NCBI RefSeq assembly: GCF_009727955.1 | Contig: NZ_WOBR01000011.1 | Coordinates: 62,001-126,000 of the forward strand | DNA from: Aliivibrio fischeri | GTDB lineage: Bacteria; Pseudomonadota; Gammaproteobacteria; Enterobacterales; Vibrionaceae | DNA length: 64,000 bases | Reading direction: 5' to 3' | In this document: piece by piece, positions 8,163 through 16,361 of the stretch | How positions within the stretch are numbered: position 1 is the stretch's first letter | How the letters are laid out: each line of letters opens with the position of its first letter | The notes under the pieces: model-generated | Databases searched by the model: none | What the model saw: the letters and a program-made list of their open reading frames with translations, nothing else | Told to the model about the DNA's origin: nothing | Program-made: the position numbers and the translations under genes

Positions 8163-9989
8163 TTATTCGCTAATGAACCCACCTGTTTGATGGTTCCAAA
8201 GTTGAGCGTAAATGCCACCTAATGCAACGAGCTCTTTATGTGTGCCTTGCTCAACAACTTGACCTTTATCCATCACTAATAAGCGATCCATTGCTGCAAT
8301 GGTAGATAAACGGTGTGCAATTGCGATAACAGTTTTGCCTTGCATTAGTTCATCAAGACTATCTTGGATCGCTGCTTCAACTTCAGAATCTAATGCTGAA
8401 GTTGCTTCATCTAAAATTAGTAAAGGTGCATCTTTTAATAATACACGCGAGATAGCGATACGTTGGCGTTGACCTCCCGATAATTTCACACCACGCTCAC
8501 CAACTTGCGCATCATAGCCTTTGCTACCAAAAGAATCCGTTAAGGTTTCAATGAACTCGTGAGCTTGCGCTTGTTTAGTTGCTGCGAATAGATCTTCATC
8601 CGTAGCATCTGGACGGCCATACTTTATATTATCGCGAATAGAACGATGAAGTAGGGAGGTATCTTGGCTTACCATACCAATTTGACTTCTTAATGAGTCC
8701 TGCGTGACATCTCTAATATCTTGACCGTCAATAGATATCGAACCTGACTCAACATCATGAAAACGCAGTAATAAATTAACAAGAGTAGATTTGCCAGCAC
8801 CAGAACGACCCACTAAACCAATTTTTTCGCCTGGTTTAATTTCTAAGTTCAAATCATTAATTACGCTTTTGTTTTCACCATAATTAAAGTTTACGTTGTC
8901 GAATTTAATGGTTCCTTTAGATACGTTTAATTCTGAAGCGTTTTCTTTATCTGTAATTTCAATAGGTTTAGAAAGAGTATTAATACCATCTGTAACGGTA
9001 CCAAGATTTTCAAAGAGAGAACTGATTTCCCACATTATCCAGTGCGACATTCCGTTTACACGCAAAGCTAAACTAATCGCAATTGCAATGGCACCCACAC
9101 TAAGTACATTGTCTAACCAGAGCGCAATAGAAACGGCAGCAATTGAGAAAACCAATAAGTAGTTAATGATCTCAACAGAGATATTAATCCCTGTTGCTAA
9201 ACGCATTTGCTTATGAACAGTACCTAAAAATTCTTCCATGCCTTCTTCAGCGTATTGAGTCTCTCGTTTACTGTGGCTAAAGAGTTTGACGGTGTTGATG
9301 TTGGTGTAACTATCAACCACACGTCCTGTCATTGTTGAACGTGCATCAGCTTGTTGTTCTGAAATGGCTTTCAGTTTAGGTACAAAATGAAATTGAATCG
9401 CTACGTAAGCTGCAAACCAAATGAGCATTGGTAGCATTAATCTCCAGTCTGCTTGACCAACCATGACAACCATGGAAGTAAAGTAAACAGAAACATAAAC
9501 CAATACATCTAATAACTTCATTACCGTTTCACGAACAGCTAAAGCCGTTTGCATTACTTTTGTTGCAATACGACCAGCAAAGTCATCTGAGTAAAATGAA
9601 ACACTTTGTTTTAGTAAGTAACGGTGTGCTTGCCAACGAATTGCCATAGGGTAGTTACCTAATAACGTTTGGTGCGTTAGCAAAGAATGTACAAATAAAA
9701 GGATAGGAACAATAACAACAATTAAAAAACCAAGTAGTAGTAATGTTTGTCCTTCTTGAGCTAAAAAGGTCTCTCGATCATGAGTTGATAGCCAATCAAC
9801 GAGCTGTCCCATAAAGCCAAATAATGATACTTCGATCATGGCAATAATGGCACTTAATAGTGACATGCTAATTAATGGAACTTCAAAGCCTTTAGTATAA
9901 TGACGACAGAATGCATACAAACCTTTGGGTGGTTGGTCGGGCTCTTGTTTTGGAAAAGCAGTCGTTAACCGCTCAAAGAATTTAAACAT
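8163..9989 (-). CDS. ABC exporter, fused permease and ATPase (MsbA/multidrug type)
   Basis: 608 residues. The N-terminal half (about 30-330) has six hydrophobic segments of a type IV ABC exporter; the C-terminal half (about 350-595) is a complete nucleotide-binding domain with Walker A GLVGRSGAGKST, Q-loop VSQDTSLL, signature LSGGQRQR, Walker B LLILDEATSALD and H-loop AIAHRLS. The single half-transporter would work as a homodimer in the inner membrane. Substrate cannot be told; relatives export lipids, peptides or drugs. It is divergent from the CobW-type gene with about 190 bases between them. Upstream region has no operator I could recognise. Confidence 0.9.
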   Translation of the reverse strand: MFKFFERLTTAFPKQEPDQPPKGLYAFCRHYTKGFEVPLISMSLLSAIIAMIEVSLFGFMGQLVDWLSTHDRETFLAQEGQTLLLLGFLIVVIVPILLFVHSLLTHQTLLGNYPMAIRWQAHRYLLKQSVSFYSDDFAGRIATKVMQTALAVRETVMKLLDVLVYVSVYFTSMVVMVGQADWRLMLPMLIWFAAYVAIQFHFVPKLKAISEQQADARSTMTGRVVDSYTNINTVKLFSHSKRETQYAEEGMEEFLGTVHKQMRLATGINISVEIINYLLVFSIAAVSIALWLDNVLSVGAIAIAISLALRVNGMSHWIMWEISSLFENLGTVTDGINTLSKPIEITDKENASELNVSKGTIKFDNVNFNYGENKSVINDLNLEIKPGEKIGLVGRSGAGKSTLVNLLLRFHDVESGSISIDGQDIRDVTQDSLRSQIGMVSQDTSLLHRSIRDNIKYGRPDATDEDLFAATKQAQAHEFIETLTDSFGSKGYDAQVGERGVKLSGGQRQRIAISRVLLKDAPLLILDEATSALDSEVEAAIQDSLDELMQGKTVIAIAHRLSTIAAMDRLLVMDKGQVVEQGTHKELVALGGIYAQLWNHQTGGFISE

Positions 9990-10179
9990 AATTAAACCTT
10001 AAAATTATTAACCAACATTCACTGTGGTGAAGTTGTTTGTACATATTATTAACATAACCTAAATCAAGCGCTTATTGTAATGTTTTTATAGGATAAGTAG
10101 AGCTGTTTATTAAAAAAATTAGTAGGTTGAGACTCAGTAGAGGTATCATAAAAAAATACCATCACAACAGAGTAAGAAA

Positions 10180-11148
10180 ATGAAAAAAATACCAACCAAT
10201 ATTATTACAGGTTTTCTTGGTGTAGGGAAAACGACGACCATATTACAATTATTAAAAAACAAACCAGAAAATGAATCTTGGGCTGTTTTGGTTAATGAAT
10301 TTGGTGAAGTTGGTATTGATGGTGCTTTTCTTGCTGAGGGCGGTGCTATGGTGAAGGAAGTTCCTGGTGGCTGCATGTGTTGCACCGCAGGCCTTCCTAT
10401 GTCTGTTGGTATTAATGCATTACTGAGACAAAAACCGGATCGTTTAATTATTGAACCAACAGGGTTAGGGCATCCTAAAAAAATCATTGCTATTTTACAA
10501 TCAGAGAACTATGAAAAGTACATTGATTTGAAAGCAACGATTGGTCTTGTCGATCCTAGAAATCTATCTGACGATAAGTATGTGTCTAATCAGAACTTTA
10601 ACGATCAATTGGGTATTTCTGATGTCGTTGTCGCGACTAAGATGGATATGGCTTCAGATTACGATGAGTGTTTATTTGATTCATGGGCAAAAGAACTGCC
10701 AACTCAACCTAAAACGACGAAGATAAATCATGGTGAGCTACCGCAATCTTGGCTTGATCAAGAGCGTAATATTGAACTAACAATTGAAGAACACCACCAT
10801 CATCATGCAGAACAAGATATTGTCGAAATGGCTCTTGAACCTGGTCAGAAGTTTTGCAGAAAAGAGAATAAAGGCCAAGGCTATGTAAGTTGTGGGTGGT
10901 TCTTTGGTGCAGAGTCAGTGTTTGATTTTGAAGAGTTGTTTTCAATGTTATCAGATTTGAATGCGGAACGAATTAAAGCGGTAATGAATACTGATAAAGG
11001 GTGTTATGCATTTAATGTGGCTAACCGTGTTGTCTCTGTTAATCAATTAAGTATTGAAGGAATGGAGTCGAAACTTGAAGTTATCGATACTCAATTGCTT
11101 CCATGGGATCAATTAGAAACAATATTGCTAAGTTTGATCATTGAATAA
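10180..11148 (+). CDS. CobW/COG0523 GTPase, putative metal chaperone
   Basis: 322 residues of the G3E family. Walker A is GFLGVGKTT (11-19), the CxCC metal site is Cys65-Met-Cys67-Cys68, and a five-histidine run occurs at residues 205-209. The N-terminal GTPase domain (1-about 195) is followed by a CobW C-terminal domain (about 220-315). COG0523 proteins deliver zinc or other metals to client enzymes in a GTP-driven way; the histidine run and CxCC support zinc binding, but the client is not evident from neighbours. I looked for a Zur-type palindrome upstream and did not find a convincing one. Ends at a strong terminator. Confidence 0.88.
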   Translation: MKKIPTNIITGFLGVGKTTTILQLLKNKPENESWAVLVNEFGEVGIDGAFLAEGGAMVKEVPGGCMCCTAGLPMSVGINALLRQKPDRLIIEPTGLGHPKKIIAILQSENYEKYIDLKATIGLVDPRNLSDDKYVSNQNFNDQLGISDVVVATKMDMASDYDECLFDSWAKELPTQPKTTKINHGELPQSWLDQERNIELTIEEHHHHHAEQDIVEMALEPGQKFCRKENKGQGYVSCGWFFGAESVFDFEELFSMLSDLNAERIKAVMNTDKGCYAFNVANRVVSVNQLSIEGMESKLEVIDTQLLPWDQLETILLSLIIE

Positions 11149-11172
11149 TCGATATTGATATATGAATAAAAA

Positions 11173-11193
11173 GGGGAGCGTAAAGCTCCCCAT
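11173..11193. terminator. Rho-independent terminator between convergent genes
   Basis: GGGGAGC (11173-11179) pairs with GCTCCCC (11185-11191) around a 5-base loop, preceded by an A run and followed by T-rich sequence. It lies between the CobW-type gene and ylqF. Confidence 0.8.
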
Positions 11194-11214
11194 TTGCATT
11201 TTTGTAATGGAAAA

Positions 11215-12150
11215 TTAGCGTTTGTTTTTCAGATAACGTTTACGACGCTCTTCTTTTTTCTTTGCTTTTTCTTCTTCTTTACGAGCGGCATCAATTTCAA
11301 CTTGAATTAACTCTTCTGTGATCATTTCTGGTAATTCAAGAGTCACTTGACCAAGAACTCCTGAACGTAATTCGTGAAGTAAAATCTCAGACGCTTTGTA
11401 AAGGTTGATTCGACCACCAGCTTGTAAACAACCACGGCTGCGACCAATCGCTTCCATTAGTTCTAAATCATTGTCTGGTAGTTCATCTAATTTGTAACGC
11501 TCTTTTAAACGCTCTGGGTATTGTTTAGCAAGATATTCAACGGTGTAGAATGCAACTTCGTCATATTCCATTGCTGTATCTTTTACTGCACCAGTTGCCG
11601 CTAGACGGAAACCACTGTGTGGGTTTTCAACTTTTGGCCATAAAATTCCTGGAGTATCAGAAAGCACCACACCATTTTGAAGATTAATGCGTTGTTGACG
11701 GCGTGTAACTGCTGGTTGGTTACCAGTAACAGCGATAGTTCGGCCTGCAAGGGTATTGATAATTGTTGATTTACCAACGTTAGGAATACCCATGATCATA
11801 GTGCGAACGTTTTTGCCCATTGCCTCTCTGTGAGGAACAAGTTTACGACATACTTCCATGATCTTATGAATTTCTTCAGGGTTTTCGGTTGTAACCGCCA
11901 TTGCAGTTACGCCTTGTTCTTTTTCTAAATGCTCAATCCAAAGTTGAGTCACTTCTGGATCCGATAAATCACGCTTATTAAGTACTTTTACACACGGTTT
12001 GTCTTTACGAATAGAAGAGATAAGCGGATTTTCACTACTAAAAGGAATACGGGCGTCAAGAACTTCAATGATAACATCGATTTTTGGCACAACTTCTTCA
12101 ATCTCTTTACGAGCTTTGTGCATGTGTCCCGGGAACCATTGGATGGACAT
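11215..12150 (-). CDS. ylqF: Ribosome biogenesis GTPase YlqF/RbgA
   Basis: 311 residues with the circularly permuted GTPase order of the YlqF family: G4 (NKRDL, about residue 58) comes before G1 (GIPNVGKST, about 121-129) and G3 (DTPGI, about 170). The opening IQWFPGHMHKA is diagnostic. RbgA-type proteins act late in 50S subunit assembly. The C-terminal 50 residues end in a very basic, lysine/arginine-rich tail (about 295-311), suited to rRNA contact. The gene is monocistronic between two terminators. Confidence 0.92.
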   Translation of the reverse strand: MSIQWFPGHMHKARKEIEEVVPKIDVIIEVLDARIPFSSENPLISSIRKDKPCVKVLNKRDLSDPEVTQLWIEHLEKEQGVTAMAVTTENPEEIHKIMEVCRKLVPHREAMGKNVRTMIMGIPNVGKSTIINTLAGRTIAVTGNQPAVTRRQQRINLQNGVVLSDTPGILWPKVENPHSGFRLAATGAVKDTAMEYDEVAFYTVEYLAKQYPERLKERYKLDELPDNDLELMEAIGRSRGCLQAGGRINLYKASEILLHELRSGVLGQVTLELPEMITEELIQVEIDAARKEEEKAKKKEERRKRYLKNKR

Positions 12151-12242
12151 GGCGTGAATCCTTTAAAAACGAAAAGGGTTATTTTAACGGTAAAGTGGAA
12201 AGTGTAAAGAGCTCCTTGTATTGCTTGGCCATTTTGTATAAA

Positions 12243-12264
12243 AAACGGCCTAAATAGGCCGTTT
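12243..12264. terminator. Hairpin between lipoprotein gene and ylqF
   Basis: AAACGGCCT (12243-12251) and AGGCCGTTT (12256-12264) form a perfect 9-bp stem with a 4-base loop and A/T-rich flanks. It is placed to terminate the 12291-14864 unit on the minus strand. Confidence 0.8.
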
Positions 12265-12290
12265 AAATTAAGACTTAGTTTTAATGATGT

Positions 12291-12740
12291 TTATAAAGTG
12301 GCAACAACAGTATTATCAACGATATCTATCATCTGTTTAATTTCACTACCTAGTGCTGAAGGGTACCAAATTTCCACCCAAACCTTATCAACGTGGTTTG
12401 GAAGCATCATGCTGCTTTTAAATTCGGTACTGTCATTCATTGGAGTTAGAATGATTTGAGAAGTATAGTCTACGGCACCTTCATTAAATTCAGTGTAGAT
12501 AGACATAAAACCTCGATCGCTTTGAGAGCTTGCAACAGAAAGGTCAAAAGTGACTTCTCGTTCTGTTGAGAATGTAAAGCCTTCTGGTACAGACAACTCA
12601 CTTGTTTTAATACCGCTTTCTTTTTTAGGAACATCCGCAGCCGCTGGTGCTGCTCCCCCCGATGTGCCTGATGAAGAATCACTACATGCAGAAAGAAAAG
12701 TAATGATGGCGATACTTAGTAATAAATTAACTCGTTTCAT
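12291..12740 (-). CDS. Hypothetical lipoprotein paired with the LruC protein
   Basis: 149 residues with a lipoprotein signal (MKRVNLLLSIAIITFLSAC; Cys19, then Ser, so outer-membrane sorting is expected). A low-complexity Ser/Gly/Ala linker (about 20-37) leads to a beta-rich domain of about 105 residues. No known family is recognised. It starts 12 bases after the LruC-domain gene and has a strong AAGGAGG ribosome site, so the two form an operon. The context suggests it anchors or assists the secreted LruC protein at the cell surface; that is an inference from gene order only. Confidence 0.8.
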   Translation of the reverse strand: MKRVNLLLSIAIITFLSACSDSSSGTSGGAAPAAADVPKKESGIKTSELSVPEGFTFSTEREVTFDLSVASSQSDRGFMSIYTEFNEGAVDYTSQIILTPMNDSTEFKSSMMLPNHVDKVWVEIWYPSALGSEIKQMIDIVDNTVVATL

Positions 12741-12752
12741 AAATCCTCCTTG

Positions 12753-14864
12753 TTAGTCAGCAGTTGACCAAGTATTACTAGGTGTAGGGTTAAGGTACCA
12801 AGTTGTTTTCTCTGTACCGCCTGATGTTGCCCATTCGGCGAAGTCTGGGTAAGCATCACCAATATCAATATATTCTGATGGATGATCCCAAGGTGATGAA
12901 ATTAATATTCCCCATGGAAGATTTCCGGTTGTACGGTAGTATTTACTTGTTGCAGGGTCTGAATCATCCTGAGCAATACCATAGAAACTACTGACTAATG
13001 TCCCTCTACTTGTTGGTGGGAAATCCGCTGTGTGAATTTCTAAGTCTGTCCCAGGGGCTGTAGAGAAGCTATCACCGTGATACAAACCATAGCCTGCAGC
13101 AAATATGAATGGGTCGGCACCATTTAGTGGCAACAGTGAACTTACGCTAGGCTCACTACCATCATTGAAAGGAAGTGAGATGCTAAATGTCATCTGCTCT
13201 GATTCAAGTGATGCACTACATGATGGATTTGTACGGTGGAATTTACACTCTTCGTTAATGATTATGTCTTCTCGTAGATTCAATGAAGCAACAACAACCA
13301 AGTCTCCACCCGGAGAGCCAATAGATTTATCTTCACCTGTAAATGGTGAAATATTCGCTCGAGTGACGCCATTTTTTTCTAAACGAGCTAACGAAAGGTT
13401 TATATCTGATTCAGAGAAACCATTAAGCTTCCAGCCTAAACCGTTACCATAAGATGCACCATATGCCATGATGGTCCCTGTGATATCAAATCGTAATACT
13501 TCACCATCTTTACTCACAATGGTAGTACGGTAATAGGCAACCACATCATTTAAGTCAAAATCACCAATTTCAGGCCAGTTATCCTCAAACGCTGCAGTGT
13601 AATAACCAGAGTGCTGAATCGTGGTTCCTGGGTCAGTAACATCAAAAACATAGTCTTCGACCTCACCATCACCAACGTAACCAGAGCTTGGTATATTAGG
13701 GTTGCTTGATAAACGGAAACGAGTTTGTACTGAACCAATAATTGCGTTGTCGCTGACTCTAATTGGGACGACTTGTACGCCACTCACAACTGGGTGGTTT
13801 GTTAAAATTTGTTCGCCTTCATCAAATGAGCCGTTCATATCCCAGTCAGCCCATGCTTGTAGATAACCACTGCCACTGGCACTTACATTTATTAATGCGT
13901 CTAATCCTTTTTCTAAACTGGTTAAGATAGTGATACCGTCATCGTCGTTACCGTCAACATCGAGATCATCTCCATTTGACGCTATTCCTGGTTGACCATC
14001 TGTATCTGCATCGACGCTACTACCTAAGTAAAGGGTACTTGTCATAGCATGCTCTGCGCCGTCATTTGATTTTAAGGTGTTGTAGCTATCAGGAGCATCA
14101 CCAAAATCAGATTCATCAGAGCTTCCAATTGGTGAAGTAAAGTCATCAAGATCCCAGTTACCGTCAAAAGCAGAAAAAATTGGGTTTGGCAAAGGACTGT
14201 TGCTAGCGGTAACGGTTTCAAATTGAAGAGTAACAATAGAGGTGTTTTTATAGGTGAATTTTACAGCACCTGAAGTATCGGTTTCATTATAGTTTGTTCC
14301 TGGGCCTGTGAATAACACTGAAAGACCATCAGAACTTTCTTCTGCTGTTAGACTCGCTCCTGCAGAACCGGTTTGATAGCTGAAAAAACCTTCGTTTTTA
14401 TATACACGAACTTGTTCTGATTGTACTGGCTCACCATCAATGTCGTAACCAATCATTTCAAATTCAGGAATCGTATAAGGGATTGAAAATGTCCCTGATA
14501 ATCCATCGGTACCGTCAAAAAATTCAAAAGTATAAATGAGACCAGCAGGACCCGGAGAGTTTGTTTGGTATAGGAAGCCAATGTCACCGCTTGGTTGTGT
14601 TGAGCCTTCTTTGTAATTAGGGGTGTGGTATAGGAAAGTGGCATCGCCAATAATTCGGCTGCTTATCTTCGCATCAATAGTTTTACCATTATGAACCCCA
14701 ACATTTAAGAAGTGCATAACAGGGCCATCATATGAGGGGCCAAAACTATTATTTAAATTCGTCGCTTCAATATGATTTGAGAAATCCAAATCGACGACGG
14801 TTGCATGAATAGGAATACTCGCAGTAGCGAGAGCAATAATTGGTATAAGTTGCTTGTATTTCAT
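12753..14864 (-). CDS. Secreted LruC-domain protein
   Basis: 703 residues. Signal peptide (1-about 21, MKYKQLIPIIALATASIPIHA), an N-terminal beta region (about 22-250), an Asp-rich segment with DFGDAPDSYN and DVDGNDDDGI (about 255-315, probably calcium-binding), a GEVED-type domain ending DGEVEDYVFDV (about 320-408), and a C-terminal LruC domain (about 415-700) opened by the hallmark AAFEDNWPEIGDFDLNDVV. LruC was named from a Leptospira surface antigen; the domain is widespread in secreted proteins of marine bacteria and uncharacterised. No cell-wall anchor or membrane helix follows. First gene of an operon with the lipoprotein downstream. The leader contains a long inverted repeat that includes its ribosome site. 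Confidence 0.85.
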   Translation of the reverse strand: MKYKQLIPIIALATASIPIHATVVDLDFSNHIEATNLNNSFGPSYDGPVMHFLNVGVHNGKTIDAKISSRIIGDATFLYHTPNYKEGSTQPSGDIGFLYQTNSPGPAGLIYTFEFFDGTDGLSGTFSIPYTIPEFEMIGYDIDGEPVQSEQVRVYKNEGFFSYQTGSAGASLTAEESSDGLSVLFTGPGTNYNETDTSGAVKFTYKNTSIVTLQFETVTASNSPLPNPIFSAFDGNWDLDDFTSPIGSSDESDFGDAPDSYNTLKSNDGAEHAMTSTLYLGSSVDADTDGQPGIASNGDDLDVDGNDDDGITILTSLEKGLDALINVSASGSGYLQAWADWDMNGSFDEGEQILTNHPVVSGVQVVPIRVSDNAIIGSVQTRFRLSSNPNIPSSGYVGDGEVEDYVFDVTDPGTTIQHSGYYTAAFEDNWPEIGDFDLNDVVAYYRTTIVSKDGEVLRFDITGTIMAYGASYGNGLGWKLNGFSESDINLSLARLEKNGVTRANISPFTGEDKSIGSPGGDLVVVASLNLREDIIINEECKFHRTNPSCSASLESEQMTFSISLPFNDGSEPSVSSLLPLNGADPFIFAAGYGLYHGDSFSTAPGTDLEIHTADFPPTSRGTLVSSFYGIAQDDSDPATSKYYRTTGNLPWGILISSPWDHPSEYIDIGDAYPDFAEWATSGGTEKTTWYLNPTPSNTWSTAD

Positions 14865-14870
14865 AGTCAG

Positions 14871-14977
14871 CCTCTACTCTATCTAGATGAGATGCTCCCA
14901 AAAATTGAAAGCTCTAACACGTGAAAAAACTCGATTATTTATGTATCAAGCAATACGCATACCATTTAGAGTAGAGG
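14871..14977 (-). promoter_or_regulatory. Inverted repeat that can mask the LruC ribosome site
   Basis: CCTCTACTCTA at 14871-14881 and TAGAGTAGAGG at 14967-14977 are perfect 11-base reverse complements, 85 bases apart. In minus-strand RNA the gene-proximal arm contains the AGAGG ribosome site six bases before the LruC start codon, and the distal arm can pair with it. If transcription starts upstream of 14977 this could block translation. The transcript start is unknown. Confidence 0.5.
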
Positions 14978-15127
14978 AAGGGGGGAATATATGTAATCAA
15001 TTGAAATATAGCTATTAATTTTTCCTTTTCTATGGGTGAGGCGACGTGAGCTATTTCGATAAGTGGAGTTATCCTCAATATAGGAATCAATATGAGAATA
15101 TAAATTTTACAAGTGATTAATAAGTAA
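14978..15127. other. Intergenic region, no gene seen
   Basis: This is the upstream part of the 302-base space between the LruC gene and the EAL gene. It is AT-rich with a G run (AGGGGGG at about 14980). I see no open frame with a ribosome site and no recognisable riboswitch; in particular the conserved elements of the c-di-GMP-I class were looked for and not found. It presumably holds the LruC promoter. Confidence 0.4.
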
Positions 15128-15149
15128 CAGATGGATGCTTACCCATCTG
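15128..15149 (-). terminator. Hairpin after the EAL gene
   Basis: CAGATGG (15128-15134) pairs with CCATCTG (15143-15149) around an 8-base loop, 18 bases after the EAL stop codon on the minus strand. The T tract is weak, so termination may be partial and EAL-to-LruC read-through is possible. Confidence 0.55.
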
Positions 15150-15166
15150 CAACTCATTAAGAAATG

Positions 15167-15967
15167 TTAAGCTGCTTGATGATTTTGTTCGTGTAAAGGT
15201 AAGGGTTTTCCAAGCAAAAATCCTTGGAAATAACCAATATTCAATTTTTTCATTAATTCATATTGATGAGGTGTTTCTACCCCTTCAACAATCGTCAAAG
15301 CATCTTGTTTTTTTGCTATAGATAGAGCTGATAAAAGAGGGGCTTTGACGCCTGCTTCATACTTTAGTAATAGAGCGCGATCGATTTTAATTACGTTTGG
15401 GTTTAATTGTGAAACTCGCTTTGCAGAAGAGGCTTCCGAACCATAGTCGTCAATAGCGACAAAAAAATCGTGCTCTTTGATCATCTCGATAGCATCGATG
15501 AGCCTCTTTTCATCTTGGTAATGAAATTCTACTAATTCAAATACGATGTTTTGTGGAGATAGATTTAATGCACTGATTCTTGACTCTAATAGCATTGCAT
15601 TTATATCAGGTAAATGACTGGTATAAAGAAGCACTGCAGATTCAGGCAAAACATTTAAGAATAGTTTGCAATTTAATGGAGCAAAGATAGAAAAGTTTCG
15701 AATATGAATAACCCGACTTAAGCGTTCGATATTTAGTATCTGTTCTAAGGTGCGAGATAAGTCCGAAAAGAAAAGGTCGGGTCTGATTGGCTGATCATTT
15801 GAGTCTTGAATTCTAAGTAATGCTTCATAACCAAAAATATTCATTTTCTTATCAAATATTGGTTGGAAAACACTTCTCAAAGTGAAGCCGTCATATTGAG
15901 CGCAATATGAACCTGCGTCATCAATGAATAAATGAGTTTGAAACTCTTCCTGTGTTGCCAATAGCAT
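15167..15967 (-). CDS. Stand-alone EAL-domain c-di-GMP phosphodiesterase
   Basis: 266 residues, almost entirely one EAL domain, with no membrane segment or sensory domain. Catalytic motifs look intact: Glu48-Ala49-Leu50 in YEALLRI, the Asn of FLNVLPES, FELVEF, the paired Asp in AIDDYGS, the Lys of IKIDRALL, VEGVET and YFQGFLLGKP. It should convert c-di-GMP to pGpG in the cytoplasm. A 7-bp inverted repeat sits 24-43 bases before the start codon. It is divergent from the giant repeat-protein operon and upstream of the LruC pair, which suggests, but does not prove, that it belongs to control of these surface genes. AAGGAG ribosome site precedes the ATG. Confidence 0.88.
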   Translation of the reverse strand: MLLATQEEFQTHLFIDDAGSYCAQYDGFTLRSVFQPIFDKKMNIFGYEALLRIQDSNDQPIRPDLFFSDLSRTLEQILNIERLSRVIHIRNFSIFAPLNCKLFLNVLPESAVLLYTSHLPDINAMLLESRISALNLSPQNIVFELVEFHYQDEKRLIDAIEMIKEHDFFVAIDDYGSEASSAKRVSQLNPNVIKIDRALLLKYEAGVKAPLLSALSIAKKQDALTIVEGVETPHQYELMKKLNIGYFQGFLLGKPLPLHEQNHQAA

Positions 15968-15990
15968 TCGTAACTCCTTATACGTTCAAG

Positions 15991-16010
15991 TATTGATATC
16001 TGAATCAATA
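15991..16010. promoter_or_regulatory. Possible operator upstream of the EAL gene
   Basis: TATTGAT (15991-15997) and ATCAATA (16004-16010) are a perfect 7-bp inverted repeat with a 6-base spacer, the form of a dimeric regulator site. It lies in the divergent region between the EAL gene and the giant repeat-protein gene. The regulator is unknown. Confidence 0.4.
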
Positions 16011-16361
16011 GCATTAATCAAATGACCGAAAAAGAATAATCGAGTGAAATCACAGATTTAGTGTTTCATAGTTAAGAATTTGGTGAGTAGGGAACCCAAT
16101 AAAAGTAAACATAACTGTGATTAATGCATTTGGTTAGTCAATGTATTTAGCTCTTTTTATCAGAAAATTAATACCTTGAGCTCATTTATAAATAATTTAT
16201 TGCTATAAGTCTTGATTTAACAATTACTCTCACAAATGATACAAAAATTAAGTTAAATTAATATTTAATTGACACCTTTGCATTTCTTGTTCGATTGACG
16301 AGTGAAATGGTTAACCTTGAGTTTGAACTTTTAACATGTTGCAGGTTGGATAAATTAAGAT
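16011..16361. other. Divergent intergenic region of the surface operon
   Basis: AT-rich space ahead of the 3361-residue gene. A symmetric TTAAAT/ATTTAA element (16253-16268) directly precedes TTGACA (16269-16274), a good -35 box, but no matching -10 is obvious at 16-18 bases. No gene is seen. The leader after that point would be about 60 bases or more. Confidence 0.35.

Noticed and set aside
10010-10179. Zur operator ahead of the CobW-type gene
   Set aside because: Only an AATGTTTTTATA-like half is seen, without the palindromic partner.
10146-10487. 113-residue frame opposite the CobW-type gene
   Set aside because: Complement of the conserved GTPase domain; no start signal.
13105-13452. 115-residue frame opposite the LruC gene
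   Set aside because: No ribosome site or family signal; the opposite strand has a full set of LruC-domain motifs.
14978-15127. c-di-GMP riboswitch upstream of the LruC gene
   Set aside because: Conserved elements of the class I aptamer are not present on either strand.
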